Below, piece by piece: positions 51,489 to 62,597 of a DNA stretch of 64,000 bases; position 1 is the stretch's first letter, and every line of letters starts with the position of its first letter. Source of the stretch: Isochrysis galbana (taxonomy: Eukaryota > Haptophyta > Isochrysidales > Isochrysidaceae). The translations under genes and the position numbers were made by a program. The notes under the pieces are model-generated. The model saw only the letters and a list, made by a program, of their open reading frames with translations. It searched no databases and had not been told where the DNA came from. The DNA lies in contig CM030931.1 of assembly GCA_018136815.1 (NCBI GenBank), positions 691,511-755,510 on the forward strand, in the 5' to 3' direction.

Positions 51489-53571
51489 CTATTCAGACTG
51501 CTGTGGCGTCGATGACGCGGTTTTGGTACGGCGCAAGGGGATGCGGGGCAAGCCGAGTGAGGCACGTGTCAAATTGAGCGTGTTCTTCAATAGCATAGCG
51601 ATGGTCATGGGCCCGACGCCTGCGATTCAGAAGGACACGAGATCAAATTTGTTGACGCGTCTAGACTACTACAAGGTGCTTGCTCGCTCTCGACCGCGCA
51701 TCCACAGGAGCGGCATCACCTCCAGGAACAGGAGTAATGGCCCCAGCAACGTGGCGGGCCCCCTCGAAATCAACGTCACCACAAAGTTTGTAGCCACGCT
51801 TGTCATCCGGAGCTGGCTTCGAGTTGACGCCAACATCGATAACCGTGGCACCGGGCTTGATCCAATCTGCCTTAACCTGTGTTGGGCATCATCGCGAGAC
51901 TCAGAAGGCTATAGGCACCAAGAAGGGCGGCCACGAGGCAACGAATCAGTCATCGCTTTACACTACCGTCCTGTTGGCGACCGCGGTGAGCAACACCACA
52001 CGTGGTCTGCCTTCCATAGCACCCTGATGGCACATGATGTGTCCGATTGGCTTGGACGTGGGGTCACATCTGCACCCCAAGGGCACGGCAACTCACACAC
52101 GCACGCACCATTTCGGCCCGTCCAATCGCTGCAATGATGATGTCAGCCCTCCTGCAATGACCCGGAAGGTCGTTGGTGCGCGAATGGCAGGTGGTCACAG
52201 TAGCGTCCATCGACTGGAGCAGGTGTGCGACGGGCATGCCGACGATATTGGAGCGACCAAGAACCACAACTTCTTTGCCGGCGACCTCGATATTGGAACG
52301 CTGCAACAACTCGACGCATCCCGCCGGCGTGCAGCTAAGAGGCGTAGCATGGCAAGGCAGCGCGCGTCAAATGGCTCTCGGCATGCAGAGGCAGGCAGGC
52401 AAGCACGAGGGTGACCCAATTGAACAAGCAGTCAATCAGGCTCAGGTAGCTCCCTGTGTCGGCTAGGCCCTTATGGGAACACACTCACGGAAGCGCCATC
52501 GGCGGCTGACCACCTCGCAAGCACATGCGGCCAATATTCTCCGAGGAAAAGCCGTCAACATCCTTGGATACGAGGATGGACTCGAGCACCTACCACACAT
52601 AGGTGTGAACAATCATGACTGAGCTGTCATGGAGCAAGGAGTGAGATGGCGCGTTGTGTGGTATGATGATGCTGCGGAAAGAGAGTGAGGGATGAGTGGC
52701 GATGAGGTCATGTAAGGACATTATCCATTGAGTTATCGTGCATGAGTTGAACTCGTGCCCGTAAGCATACCTTGGCCTCATCAATGTGTCGGGGCAAAGG
52801 CAATTGCACGAGAATACCGTGAACCTTGGGGTCCTTATTCAGCTCAGCAACACATTGCAGGAGCTCATCCTTCAATGTCAGAAAAGCAGGGATGTGGGAT
52901 GAGTTGACACCATCTTGCGACAGCCCGCTCAGAACTGTTGGCTCATCCGCCACGTCCTACACGCCTCAGCGCTCGCTCGGTTTCTCTCCACTTCGATTGA
53001 GTCGCTCGTGGATCCGAGGGCTTCATGGTAGCTGAACGATGATTTCGTCTGCGCACGCATGGAAGTGACTCTGCGAGCCGCGTGCGCCACACGCGTCGGC
53101 TCGACGTGACGGGCGCACCTGGGTGACACTCTCCTCGAAGGTTTTGTCGACCGAGTAGAATCCCACCTCGGCGGCGGCCTTCTTCTTCATCCGGACATAG
53201 GTGGCCGAGTCGGTCCGGTTGCCAACGAGCACAACGGCGAGGCCTGGCGTGACGCCGTGAGTCTGCTTGAGCTCGTCTGCGGCGGTCTTGATCTCTGCGC
53301 GGACTGTCGCCGCAATCGCCTTGCCGTCGATGATGCGTGCGCCTTCCTCGCAGCCCACCGAGGGAGAGCCAGCTGTCTCTGCAGGAGAGGGGGCGAGCAT
53401 CGAGGCGGAGACTGTGAGGGGACGTGAGAGGGAGTAGGCGACGGAGCCCGCGAGAGAGAGCGGGCGGATGGCGATGCCGTCACGCCCGTGCAGCCCGGCG
53501 TGCACGCCCAGCGCGACGCTCGCGCCGAGGGAGCCCGCGAGCGCGAGCCGCAGCGTGCGCAGTCGCAGCAT
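51489..53571 (-). CDS. Bifunctional methylenetetrahydrofolate dehydrogenase/cyclohydrolase (six exons)
   Basis: Exons on the minus strand: 53571-53119, 52869-52771, 52589-52489, 52334-52109, 51876-51720 and 51619-51489. All five introns are GT-AG and the phases match, giving 388 residues. The enzyme oxidises 5,10-methylene-THF to methenyl-THF with NAD(P)+ and hydrolyses it to 10-formyl-THF. Visible signatures: [15 protein letters not shown] (catalytic Lys region), [53 protein letters not shown] (nucleotide binding), DVGVN and PGGVGPMT. The first ~90 residues ([20 protein letters not shown]...) are a likely mitochondrial or plastid presequence. No formyl-THF synthetase domain follows, so it is the FolD/MTHFD2-like type. 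Confidence 0.93.
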
Positions 53572-54414
53572 CGCTGGCGCGCCGCCGCCGCCGCTCGAGC
53601 TGAGAGTGGGGAGGGAGCGGGGGGGGGGGGGGCAGGGGGGAGAGGTTTCTTTACTTTCAGAGTTGATGAACAGAAGAGAAAGAAAAGAGTGAGAAGAGAG
53701 AATAGGACAAAATTGTGAGGCGGAGACTCATAATACTCCAAGCAGTAATAGAGAAGAAAGGGATCACGAGATGGAGAGAGAGAAGAGAAATAGGAATTGG
53801 AGACGACCTCGAGAGAGAGAGATCAGAGTAAATACGCGAGGTATGAAGTTTAGGCCCGGCCCCTCTCGGACAGACTGGACACACTGCGGCGCCGAGAGGA
53901 GAGAGAGAGAGAGAGAGTCAGTGCGAGATGAGGGGGGGTGGGGAAAAAACGATGAAAGTGGCGCGCGGGACTTCATGATATGGGACGCGGCGGCGGCCCA
54001 GAAGTCCGAAACAACGCTGGGAGGAGAGGTAAAGAAGGCTCCCCGCTTCCTGGTTGAATCTCTTCCTCTCTACTTTACCTTCCCTCTCTCTCTTCGTTCT
54101 TCTCTCTCCTGAGAGGGTGACGGCGGCGGCCCCCCCAGGTATTCCATACAACAATAGTCCCACCCGGATAGAAGGATAGAAAGGCGAATAAACCGTAGAG
54201 CGCGCTCGTCCACTCCCTGCCGCTGTCTCCCCCCATCCACCCAAAGCTCTCCTCTCTCCCTAGGCTCTCCTCTCTTCCTAAGCTCTTCTCTCCCGCCGCC
54301 AAGCTCTCCGCCCTTACTTCTCCACCTTTGTGCACCAGCACGCGCCCCACCGCGCCGCACTCGACCGCCTCCACGACACCTCCCCTCCCCACCCTCCCCC
54401 AAAAGCGTTGGCGG
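53572..54414. other. Divergent intergenic region, no gene recognised
   Basis: It contains purine-rich and AG-repeat tracts and a G run at about 53,620. It presumably holds the promoters of the flanking divergent genes; no specific element can be named. Confidence 0.4.
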
Positions 54415-55350
54415 ATGGACAGCGCTGCCGACGCCCTGTCCTGCCCGCTCTGCCTCGAGACGTTCCACCGACCGCTCATCCTCCCCTGCTGTGCCCAGTC
54501 ATTTTGCGCCGACTGCCTGCGCCAGGCGCTCGCTGTGCAACCCCACTGCCCGCTCTGCCGGTGCAAGCAGTCATTCGACGCGGCGCTCCCTAACCGTGGG
54601 CTCGAGGCATTGCTCGGGTACGACAAGAAGGATGTGCTCGCGGCGATCAAGCTCTCGAAGCCTGCTGCACCGGTGTATGATCCCACGCCCCCACCCGCCA
54701 GGGAGCACACGCAGCGTCATGGCCACTATGTGAATATTCCGTCGACTGGATGGCCCGGTGCGCCTGTTGCTGCGTCCAGCTGGCGCGAATGGTGGCATGA
54801 GAACGAACCGCGATTGCGCTGCATCATGTACGTTGTGCTCATTGTCACATTGATGGTCTTCCTGCGCGTGCAAGAGGAGGAATACCAAGAGATGGAGGAG
54901 GATTTGTTGCGCATGCACCAAGGACACCATCTTCACACGCGGCCATTGCGTTTGGACAATACCCACGAGACAGACCGTGCCGTCCTGCACGAGGAGGCCA
55001 TTGAGGCCGATTGGCCTGAGCAGGCTGGACTGACAACGCTCGACCCGGTGGAAAGCTATATGGGCGCGGCGGACCGCTTTGAGCGAGTACCTGCTACGAG
55101 AGTAGAGGCTGCGTGGGCAGCCGAAAAGGCACATCCGATATCGCATGGGGACAGCTCCTATGTGGGTGATGCGCACTGGGCGGCCCTAGGGCTAGTTGGG
55201 ACATTTGCGTGCGTCATGCAGGTTGGGCGTAAGGCTCTTGGTAGGAGACGCGTCGGACGCCGAGTGCCATCGCGTGCGGGATCGACGAGGCGCCGGAGGA
55301 GACCTGATGGGAGTGACGGTGAGACGGGAAGCTACATGAGCGAGGCTTGA
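54415..55350 (+). CDS. Membrane protein with N-terminal RING-like domain
   Basis: The start at 54,415 (MDSAADALSCPLCLETFHRP, 311 residues) is chosen because it sits directly before the domain; an upstream in-frame Met at 54,328 is possible. The RING-like region is CPLC (10-13), LPCCAQSFCADC and CPLC. The usual zinc-binding His of the CxHxxC core is replaced by Gln (CAQSFC). IMYVVLIVTLMVFLRV (about residues 138-153) is a transmembrane helix, and ALGLVGTFACVMQVG (about 258-272) may be a second. Families of this plan are membrane E3 ubiquitin ligases. With the His lost, zinc binding or activity may be altered, or a neighbouring Cys may substitute. The C-terminus is Arg-rich. It is intronless. 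Confidence 0.65.
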   Translation: MDSAADALSCPLCLETFHRPLILPCCAQSFCADCLRQALAVQPHCPLCRCKQSFDAALPNRGLEALLGYDKKDVLAAIKLSKPAAPVYDPTPPPAREHTQRHGHYVNIPSTGWPGAPVAASSWREWWHENEPRLRCIMYVVLIVTLMVFLRVQEEEYQEMEEDLLRMHQGHHLHTRPLRLDNTHETDRAVLHEEAIEADWPEQAGLTTLDPVESYMGAADRFERVPATRVEAAWAAEKAHPISHGDSSYVGDAHWAALGLVGTFACVMQVGRKALGRRRVGRRVPSRAGSTRRRRRPDGSDGETGSYMSEA

Positions 55351-55916
55351 GCTTAAGCTGCAAGCTTGAGCCTTGGTACAAAACGTGCAACTGGAACGGG
55401 GTTTCCTTCCATGCGTTCAGATCTGCGTTCGGTGAGGTGCCGCACGATGTACACGATATACACTGCCCGCAGCAGTGTCCACTTTCGATTTTTGGTTCTA
55501 GCCTTGGCAACCCGCTACCGAGCTACGGGCTGTTGAGCGTTGAGTGGAGTACGGATAGTGCCTCTACTACCAGTAAAACAAAGGAAGAGTAGTGCTGCTA
55601 CTGCCACTAGCCTTGCACCAACCTGTCAGGCCACGTTACACATGACCGCACAAGGACCCAAAGCACAAAACTAAGTACCGGACTACAACTCTTAGTTGTC
55701 CCCTCGCACGGCGCCCCGGCTCCCATTAGAACTCCCCACAAAAGTGTCGAGTCGAGCGTTGCCGGAGGGCTTTGGGTCGCCACTACGTCGCGAGCGGCAC
55801 CGGCGGCTAGCGCGGCGCTTTGGCCCTCCTCCCCGCCGGGAGTCGGGTGAATGATTGGGTCGGGCAACTCCATTTGGCATTCGGGATTTCGGCGTCGACA
55901 CGCCCGTGTCGCATTC
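55351..55916. other. Intergenic stretch, no gene recognised
   Basis: 3' flank of the RING-like gene up to a family-A LTR. No domain-bearing frame is seen. Confidence 0.4.
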
Positions 55917-57651
55917 GCGAATCGACACTCGTTAGTTAGGCTTCTCTTCGTCATTCGGCATTTATCGTTATAATTCTCTCGTTCTCGTTCTCGGTCAAAA
56001 AGCTTCGCTTGGACGCATAGGTAGGGTCTTGGGTTGTGGAGCGTTCTCTCTCTTTCTCTCGAAAGAGAAGGAAGTTTCCCCACCCTTCTCCCTCCTAGGC
56101 GCCTCGCAAATAGGTTTAATTCGCTATCTTCTCCACGTTTCTCTATCTACTGCAGTGATTGCAATCAGGTTTAATTTGCAATCTCATCGCATCTCCCCCT
56201 TAGGCACACCGCACTTCTCTCGTCTTATTTGGTAGGTCTCTTGGAATCTTGTGCAGCAGGATTGCCCCTCGTTTCCGTTATGGTGCGATTCCCCTTCCAG
56301 ACGGGATCGCCGACAGATCGCCTTCTGATCGTCGTCCGTCGTCGTCTGGCCGGAGTGTTTGGGTTTGATTTTAGTCGAGTTACGTGAGAAAGTCGTGGGG
56401 CGAGAGTCGGGGTGTTTCCCTGGGTGTCGTTGTCCGTCGTCCTGTCGTCAGTCGTCATCCGTCGTCGCTCTCGCTCTCGTCGCTCTCGCTCTCGTAACAC
56501 TCAGACCCTACAAACTCGCCTCGCCTCGCCAGCCCCTGCCATCACAGCCCTCCTCTCACTCACCTTCACCTCTCGCCGCTCGTTCCATGTCGCTTTCGTC
56601 GCCGTCCTCTCCCTCGCTCAAGCCCGCCTGCCCGCCTTCCTCTGCTGACGGGCCTCAGCCCGTCAGCACCTCCGAACTCGTCTCCTCCGCCGCGCCTGCC
56701 GCCGGCATGGCCCCTTCCTCATTGCCCTCAGGCCCTATGGGCCATCACAATTCGTCAGGTGTAGAATCCTTCCCGGTGCGTCCCGCGCTGGACGTCTCAA
56801 TGGGGGTCACCCCCACCTCTGCAGAGTCGGGCATCATGCCTGCCCTGCCCCCTTTCTCCTCTCCGGACGGTCATCCACCACCACCTTCACAGGGGGAGGT
56901 GATGCCCTCCCTCGCCTCTCCTCCTGATCTCTCTGCGGTGCCTCCGCCATCATCTCCGCCTTCACCGCCGGAGTCCGTCGGATACAGGTCGAAGCCCGAG
57001 TCTCACCAGGGTGAGGATAATCCTCTGGAAGGATTCCTCCCCTCTCCTCGCGCATGCCTCGAGGCACCACCACCCTTACCATCGGACTCGGAGGCCGCCT
57101 ACGAGCCCTACCATCCTTCGCTCGAACGCCTCTCGGTCGCCTCGGCCGCCCCAAGTCAGCCGTCTCGTTGTGGAGAGGCCCCGGGCCTACTGCCCGACTC
57201 CCTTCTTCATCTCTCTCCTTCTCCTTCTCCACCGTCTGCTACGGTCCCGCCGCCAACCTCTTCGGCTTCACCGGGGGTCAACCCCGTAGAGCTGCGCTAT
57301 ATTGAGCTGATGCAGGCCATGGCCGCACAGTTCTCTCAGCAACTCGCTGCGGTCACCAGCGCGATCGAGCGAAGCCGACTCCCTCCTACTCCAGTCCAGG
57401 CAGCCAGCCCGCCTCCACCTCCATCCGATGATGGCGGCGAAACTGTTTTGCCTCCGCCACCGCCGCTCCCTCGCTCCTCATCGAAATCTAAGAAGACTCG
57501 GAAGGACAAGAAGAACCGCCGCCGCCGCCGCTACAGTTCTCCTACTTCTTCGTCTTCCTCGTCTTCGTCCCCGGTCTCCGGCTCGCGTTCATCTAACTAC
57601 TCGTCGACCAGCGATTCGGATTCCGACGGATCCGCCGCTCTCCTCGAGTGA
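55917..57651 (+). mobile_element. LTR retrotransposon, family A copy h (5' part with gag)
   Basis: The LTR starts at 55,917, followed by leader and a gag-like ORF. Unlike copies a, e and g, it continues past ...AATTCGTCAG (56,758) directly into GTGTAGAATCC and further ORF, so it represents the unspliced or parental arrangement. It is truncated after the gag stop; no pol follows. Confidence 0.8.
56587..57651 (+). CDS. Gag-like protein of retrotransposon family A
   Basis: The start is set at MSLSSPSSPSLKPACPPSS (354 residues), because that Met is shared by four copies; the frame is open further upstream through the leader. The protein is Pro/Ser-rich, with one helical stretch, LRYIELMQAMAAQFSQQLAA (about residue 238), that may mediate assembly. 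It ends in a basic/Ser-rich tail (KKTRKDKKNRRRRR, then a Ser run and DSDSDGSAALLE). No zinc knuckle is present, so it is either N-terminal gag only or a short gag. It carries a GTGTAG splice-donor-like site after codon 57. Confidence 0.55.
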   Translation: MSLSSPSSPSLKPACPPSSADGPQPVSTSELVSSAAPAAGMAPSSLPSGPMGHHNSSGVESFPVRPALDVSMGVTPTSAESGIMPALPPFSSPDGHPPPPSQGEVMPSLASPPDLSAVPPPSSPPSPPESVGYRSKPESHQGEDNPLEGFLPSPRACLEAPPPLPSDSEAAYEPYHPSLERLSVASAAPSQPSRCGEAPGLLPDSLLHLSPSPSPPSATVPPPTSSASPGVNPVELRYIELMQAMAAQFSQQLAAVTSAIERSRLPPTPVQAASPPPPPSDDGGETVLPPPPPLPRSSSKSKKTRKDKKNRRRRRYSSPTSSSSSSSSPVSGSRSSNYSSTSDSDSDGSAALLE

Positions 57652-58224
57652 TGCGGCGCGCGCACACACACAGCGGCGCGCGCGCGCAATTCAACCGAAC
57701 CGTGGCAGAAGCTCGAGCACACGCGCCGGGTCGGTGGCCAACAATGTCACGAAGTCCGTCGTCGGGCACCCTTGCTTGCCCTTGGCGCCGCAGCCACGAG
57801 AGCACGCGCCCGTTACCCGGCTCGACCGCCGCTTCGCTCACGCTCGCGTCCCACGGGCACGGCGGAACGTGCGCACGCAAGGTAATAGGTAGGTGGTAGG
57901 TAGGTTAGGTGTTCGGGATGCGTTATGCGTTATGCGTTAGCTTATAGCTTACTTTTGCTTAGTAGACACAATTCGAACTCGACCACGTTTTACGTTTTCG
58001 ACGTATTTGATATTTGATATTTTGGCGAGCGAGGAGTCCACATATTATCTCAGCGGCACATTTCGATATTTGTGCGATACTTTCTACTACTACATATTTT
58101 TACCCACCCCTAATGACATAGAAGCACGCTAAATAATAAATAAGCTGACCAGCTGACCCCCTCAAAGTGCAAAGTCAAAGTTAAAAAGTAAAAAGTTTGA
58201 GGTAGCCTAGATGTGAAACACGGC
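57652..58224. other. Intergenic stretch between retroelement and TPR gene
   Basis: The minus strand at about 57,690-57,835 reads TGACSRGCGAKGKQGC then TTDFVTLLATDPARVLELL and a stop, which looks like the C-terminal end of a protein. No upstream exon could be joined. The rest is AT-richer and unassigned. Confidence 0.35.
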
Positions 58225-58410
58225 AAGGGGGGCCTGCAAACACAAACACAGCAAATACGGCCTGTTTTTGGCTTTCCTAGAAGTAGAAGCATGGGAACCT
58301 CACAAACCCGGCATGCTGCTAGGGAGGGCGTTTGAAACACGGTGAAAACGGGCTGTTTTTGGCCTCTGTACAAAAAAAGGTAAACCCGTGTTTACCATTT
58401 AGGTGAGGTA
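58225..58410 (+). repeat. Dispersed repeat, family E copy 2
   Basis: It starts GGCCTGCAAACACAAACACA, contains CGGCCTGTTTTTGGC twice, and ends GGTAAACCCGTGTTTACC, a palindrome. Compare 5,840-6,050. It lies about 65 bp upstream of the TPR gene start, within its promoter region. Confidence 0.45.
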
Positions 58411-58475
58411 GGCCGTCGTTCACTGACACTCTCTACGTTCTAACCGATACAATTACTACAGAAGCTTCTAGAAGG

Positions 58476-60515
58476 ATGGCGGCGTCGCTGCGCGTGGGCA
58501 GTCGGGTGTTGGCCTGCCGCGAGCCGGAGGAGGAGGAGGAGGAATGGGAGGAGTGCCAAGTGGTCGGTGTGGACGTGGAGAGCATGATGGTCAGCCTCCG
58601 CTTCGACGGCGGCTTCGTCGCTCACCACGTGCCGCTCTCACGCGTGCGGATGCTTGCAGCCGGTGGCGGAGAGAGAGAAGAGAAGGGGGAAAAGGAGCGG
58701 GAGAGGGAGGGAGAGAAAGATCAGGCGAGGAATGAGGAGGAGGAGCCTCGAATTGTCGAATTGCCCGTCGACGACGGCTACTCTGCCACAATCAAGCTTC
58801 CCACACCGCCGTCTGCCGAAGAGATGGCCGCTGACAGTGAGGCCAAATACAGGTATGTGGCCGAGTACAAAGCGGTGGGCAACACACTGTTCAAGGAAGG
58901 CAAGTACGCTTGGGCGATTCGGACGTACACGGAGGCGGTGGACCGGCTTGCGCGCAACTGTTACTCGTCGCGCGAGCGCATGCTCTGGGACTATTTTGCG
59001 CGCGTGCCATGCGCACAATGCTACTCAAACGCTGCGCTGTGCGCACTTAAGCTGAGCGACTATACCCATGCGGAGACGCTCTGCGAGCACGCCATGGAGT
59101 GTCGCCCTGAAGATGGCGATCTGATCAAAGTGCTTCTGCGCCACGGCCAGGCGCTCTTGGGACAGCACGAGTACGAGCGTGCGCTGCCGTTGCTCGAGAG
59201 GGCAGCCGACCGTGAGCCAAACAACCGCGCCGTCCGTGAGGAGCTGCTGCGGGCAAAGAAGGCGATCAAGGAGAAGGCCAAGGCCGCAGACGCGCAGATC
59301 TTCGCTAACATCGACCTACATAAGAGCGGTCTCACCTCGCGTCGCGCTGCTGCAGAGGAGGGGGCCAAGGAACGCCTCGAGAAGGGCTTCGATAGACTCC
59401 TCGACGGGAATGACGCGACCTCGCTCGCAATTTTCGAGCCTCTTCTCGCATCCAAGTTGTGTGCAGGCGTGGAGGGCGCGGGTGTGCGGCTACAGGCTGC
59501 ATACGGGGCGGGCGTTGCACATTATCACCTAGGCAGGCATGATGAGGCTGCAAGAAGACTGGACCTCTTCCTCGAGGCGAAGCAAGCGCTGGAGAACGAG
59601 GGCAAGGAATTGCCAATGCCGCTAATGGGGCTGCCACTGGTGAGGCGCTCTTGAAGTTCACCCGGCCTGCGCTCTCCTTCTTCCCTCAAATTGACTTTGC
59701 CCGTGGCCCGCTCTTGGTTGCTTGCGCCCTCATCCAACTCATTTCACCTGCTGCGTAGGTTCTATTTTACGCTGCCCATGCAGCCTACTCGACGGGTGCT
59801 CTTACTCGCGCTCGCTCCTTCCTCCTTTCTTACCTTAACGAGGCAAAGGCACTGGGGCCTCAGCAGGTGCTCAACATGCCGGACGGCTGGGGAGGCAAAA
59901 AGATTACAGCGGCCGATCGAAAGGCTTCTCGCTTCCGCAATCGCGCTTGTTCCAACGAAGCGCTCGCAGATGGGCACACCATGCTTGCCCTAATCCACGA
60001 GAGGATCGATGGACCCGCCGCAGCGCTCGAAGATGCAAAGGAGGCAGCAAAGCTGGCAGACCTCGGAGGTGAGCCTGGGTCGGCGACGGCTCACGCTGAA
60101 TCACGTTCGTCTCAGGAGATGCGCTCCTGGGCCATCAGGATTGAAACCCTCACATTCTGCCTGCACGTCATCGAATATGCTTGCAGGTGTTGACTCGCAG
60201 CGCCTCGCTGCGCGAGAGTCCCTCTCGAAACTGCTATCAGTGCTTGGTGACGCTGCTGGGGCAGAAGAGCAAGCGGCCGAAGTACAGCGCATTCAGGAGG
60301 AAATGCAGGCTAAAGCAGCGCAAAAGGCGCAAGAGGAAGTCAAGAAGGTCGAGGAGGCTCAGCAGGACGATGCAGATGCGGAAGAAGACGAAGCTCTGAA
60401 GATAGAGGCAGATGGCTGCGACGGTGATAGCAAGGGAGCAGTGATGGACCGTACTGCCATGGACAAAGAAGGAGCGGCGGAGGACGCCCCGATGGCGCGC
60501 GCTGAGGGTGCATAG
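58476..60515 (+). CDS. TPR-repeat protein with N-terminal Tudor-like region (three exons)
   Basis: Exons 58476-59639, 59759-60068 and 60187-60515, with GT-AG introns of 119 and 118 nt, encode 600 residues with matching phases. Residues 4-55 (RVGSRVLACREPEEEEEEWE and MMVSLRFDGGFVAHHVPLSR) look like a Tudor/SH3-type barrel. After an Arg/Glu-rich linker come TPR-type helices from about residue 126 (EYKAVGNTLFKEGKYAWAIR, PCAQCYSNAALCALKLSDYT, LLRHGQALLGQHEYERALPL), then more helical pairs in exon 1's end and exon 2 (AYGAGVAHYHLGRHDEAARR, NEALADGHTMLALIHERIDG). The C-terminal ~90 residues are acidic coiled coil. TPR arrays bind chaperones or complex partners; the partner is unknown. The family cannot be named further. 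Confidence 0.8.
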
Positions 60516-61560
60516 GAGAGCTATTGACAAGCTCATTCTCGATAATCGGGTGGGGGAACGAGAGATCCCCGGGTCGATGTGTGAGGCAACCCGCGGATCT
60601 CGATAGGCGTACGCCATTGATTTCCGACCGCGACCGTTTGAGAGCAGCCTGTTACATCCTTCATGCCATCGGTTTGAGAGCAACCTGGGGCATCTTTCAT
60701 GCTTCTCTTCAAGCGAGAAGAGTGCAAACGTCCCCTTCCGAGATGACGGGGACTAACCCGCTGGTTACCTTCTTCGACCCGCAACCCTCTCACACCCCTT
60801 GTGCTACTCACATCGGCGAACTTAGCACACACTCCTAGAAGTTCAACAGTGCTGCCGGGCACAAGCTATGGAGCATGCAGAGTGCAATGAGTGCATCCAC
60901 TCTTGCGTGGACCTCACACCTCCATCCCGCAGCCATCGAGGAGATCGAAGAGCTTTACGGTGTGCATGTCACTGATGTGTCGGTGCGGTCCGTTGCTCGT
61001 CGCGCGCGTGCGTGTGCTTGGCTGCAACGGATGTCGTGGTTTCTCCTGCCCTATCTCTGCGGCATGCACTCTGGCGCATATAGAGTTCCTCGGGGTTTTC
61101 TGCGGCCCTCTTTAGGCCTGCTGGGCAGGTCGGCTCTAAGGGCCTGGACCCTTGCTCCCTCTCGAGCTCTCAAGCAGGCAGGCGGCAAGAGCGTGCAATG
61201 CCGGCAACAAGGGAGCTGGGCGCCCGTTGGCCGTTGGTGATTGCATGCGTGCGCATGGCAATGCTAGCTTGTCGTCGTGCGAGCGTACCGCTTCATATCG
61301 CTCAGTACACGTTTTTAAAATACTCTTGAATATGCCGGCTCCGAGCTACTAGGAACTGTCCCCCACTGGATCGACGCCATCAACGTCAACGCCCTCATCC
61401 GTAGCTCTCTCGCGCGCTCCGCCTTTCCGCTTCCCCTTCTTCCCCCTGTCGCTTCTCGCTTCCTTTATAAACGCCTTATCGTTCGGTTTCCAGGGGTAAG
61501 GCCCGTACGTGAACTACGTTGAGCCATCCGTGGGCGGGGAGGGCTAGGATGCTAGGACTA
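60516..61560. other. Intergenic stretch, no gene supported
   Basis: A plus-strand frame at 60,875-61,240 contains LAWTSHLHPAAIEEIEELYG, which looks protein-like and could be an exon, but the rest of that frame does not and no splice partners are evident. Confidence 0.35.
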
Positions 61561-62561
61561 GGGCGGTCAAACAGGGGCTTTTTAACTATTAGTCAGGGTT
61601 GGGCTGCATTTTTTGACCGTGGCGCGAGGCCCAATAAAAAACCTTCAGGGGGGGCCACCTGCCGCCACGAAAATCTTAGCCAGGAAATGGTGCGATTCTC
61701 CCCCCCTCCCCCCCCCTCCGTCACGCGCGCTCACGCTCTACCCGTAAAGAATGGGCGGTCGCGCCCGCGGGGGGATCGATTCCTTTATATCTAAGCTACA
61801 TTCGGCATTTGATTCCCGCCCGATGCAGCGCCGTGTCGGGCTGCCGACAGTCCGACCACCCCCTGACCCTCTGGCATCATGGCCCGCGCAGCCCACCCAG
61901 CTCCTCACAGCGCGCGCACGCGGCTACCCTGGCTGCCGCAGACCCCGCCCTGACCATCTCGACCCGCCCCTCGCAGGATTTGCCCTCACTCGAACTCGGC
62001 ATCGAGAACCAGGACCAGCTCACCGACGCGGCCGTCCACGCGTGGCTGACAAGCCTCCGCGTTGAGGCTGCCCTCGCGGCCCTCCTCTCTCTGACAGTGC
62101 CAGATTCGGCGCTGATCGATGAGGCAAGACCCGTGGGTGGCCTCAGGACGGGCCACGTCGTAGCTCTCTACGCCGCGGCGAGCAAAAAAGCCCAAGATCT
62201 TGCCAGAGCGCCTCACAGCGCATCTGGCGGGAACCCACCACCCAAAGCAGAAATCATCTTCTGCCGCTGGGTGGTGGGCTTGGCAGGCGGTATTGGGAAT
62301 CAACCCATACTGCCAATGACGCGCGACGGCGCGACGAAAGCGCTCCTGGCACGCGGAGCTCGCGCAGCCAAGGCGCACTCCAAGGTCTTGGCAATACTTG
62401 ACATGAAGTCAAGGAGAGCCATAGACCGCGGAGCCGACGCGGCGTCCGTCGATCTCCGGTGGGCAGCAGAGGCAGAGGGCCTTTGGCGGTCCGCCGCCAA
62501 ACCTTTCAACATTGGCAAAAGCGACAGCGGCGACGGGCCAGAGAGTGGGGGAGGCGGCGGT

Positions 62562-62597
<36 letters not shown>

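Noticed and set aside
60875..61240. 121-residue ORF with a protein-like start
   Set aside because: Only the first ~25 residues look coding; no splice partner or domain could be shown.
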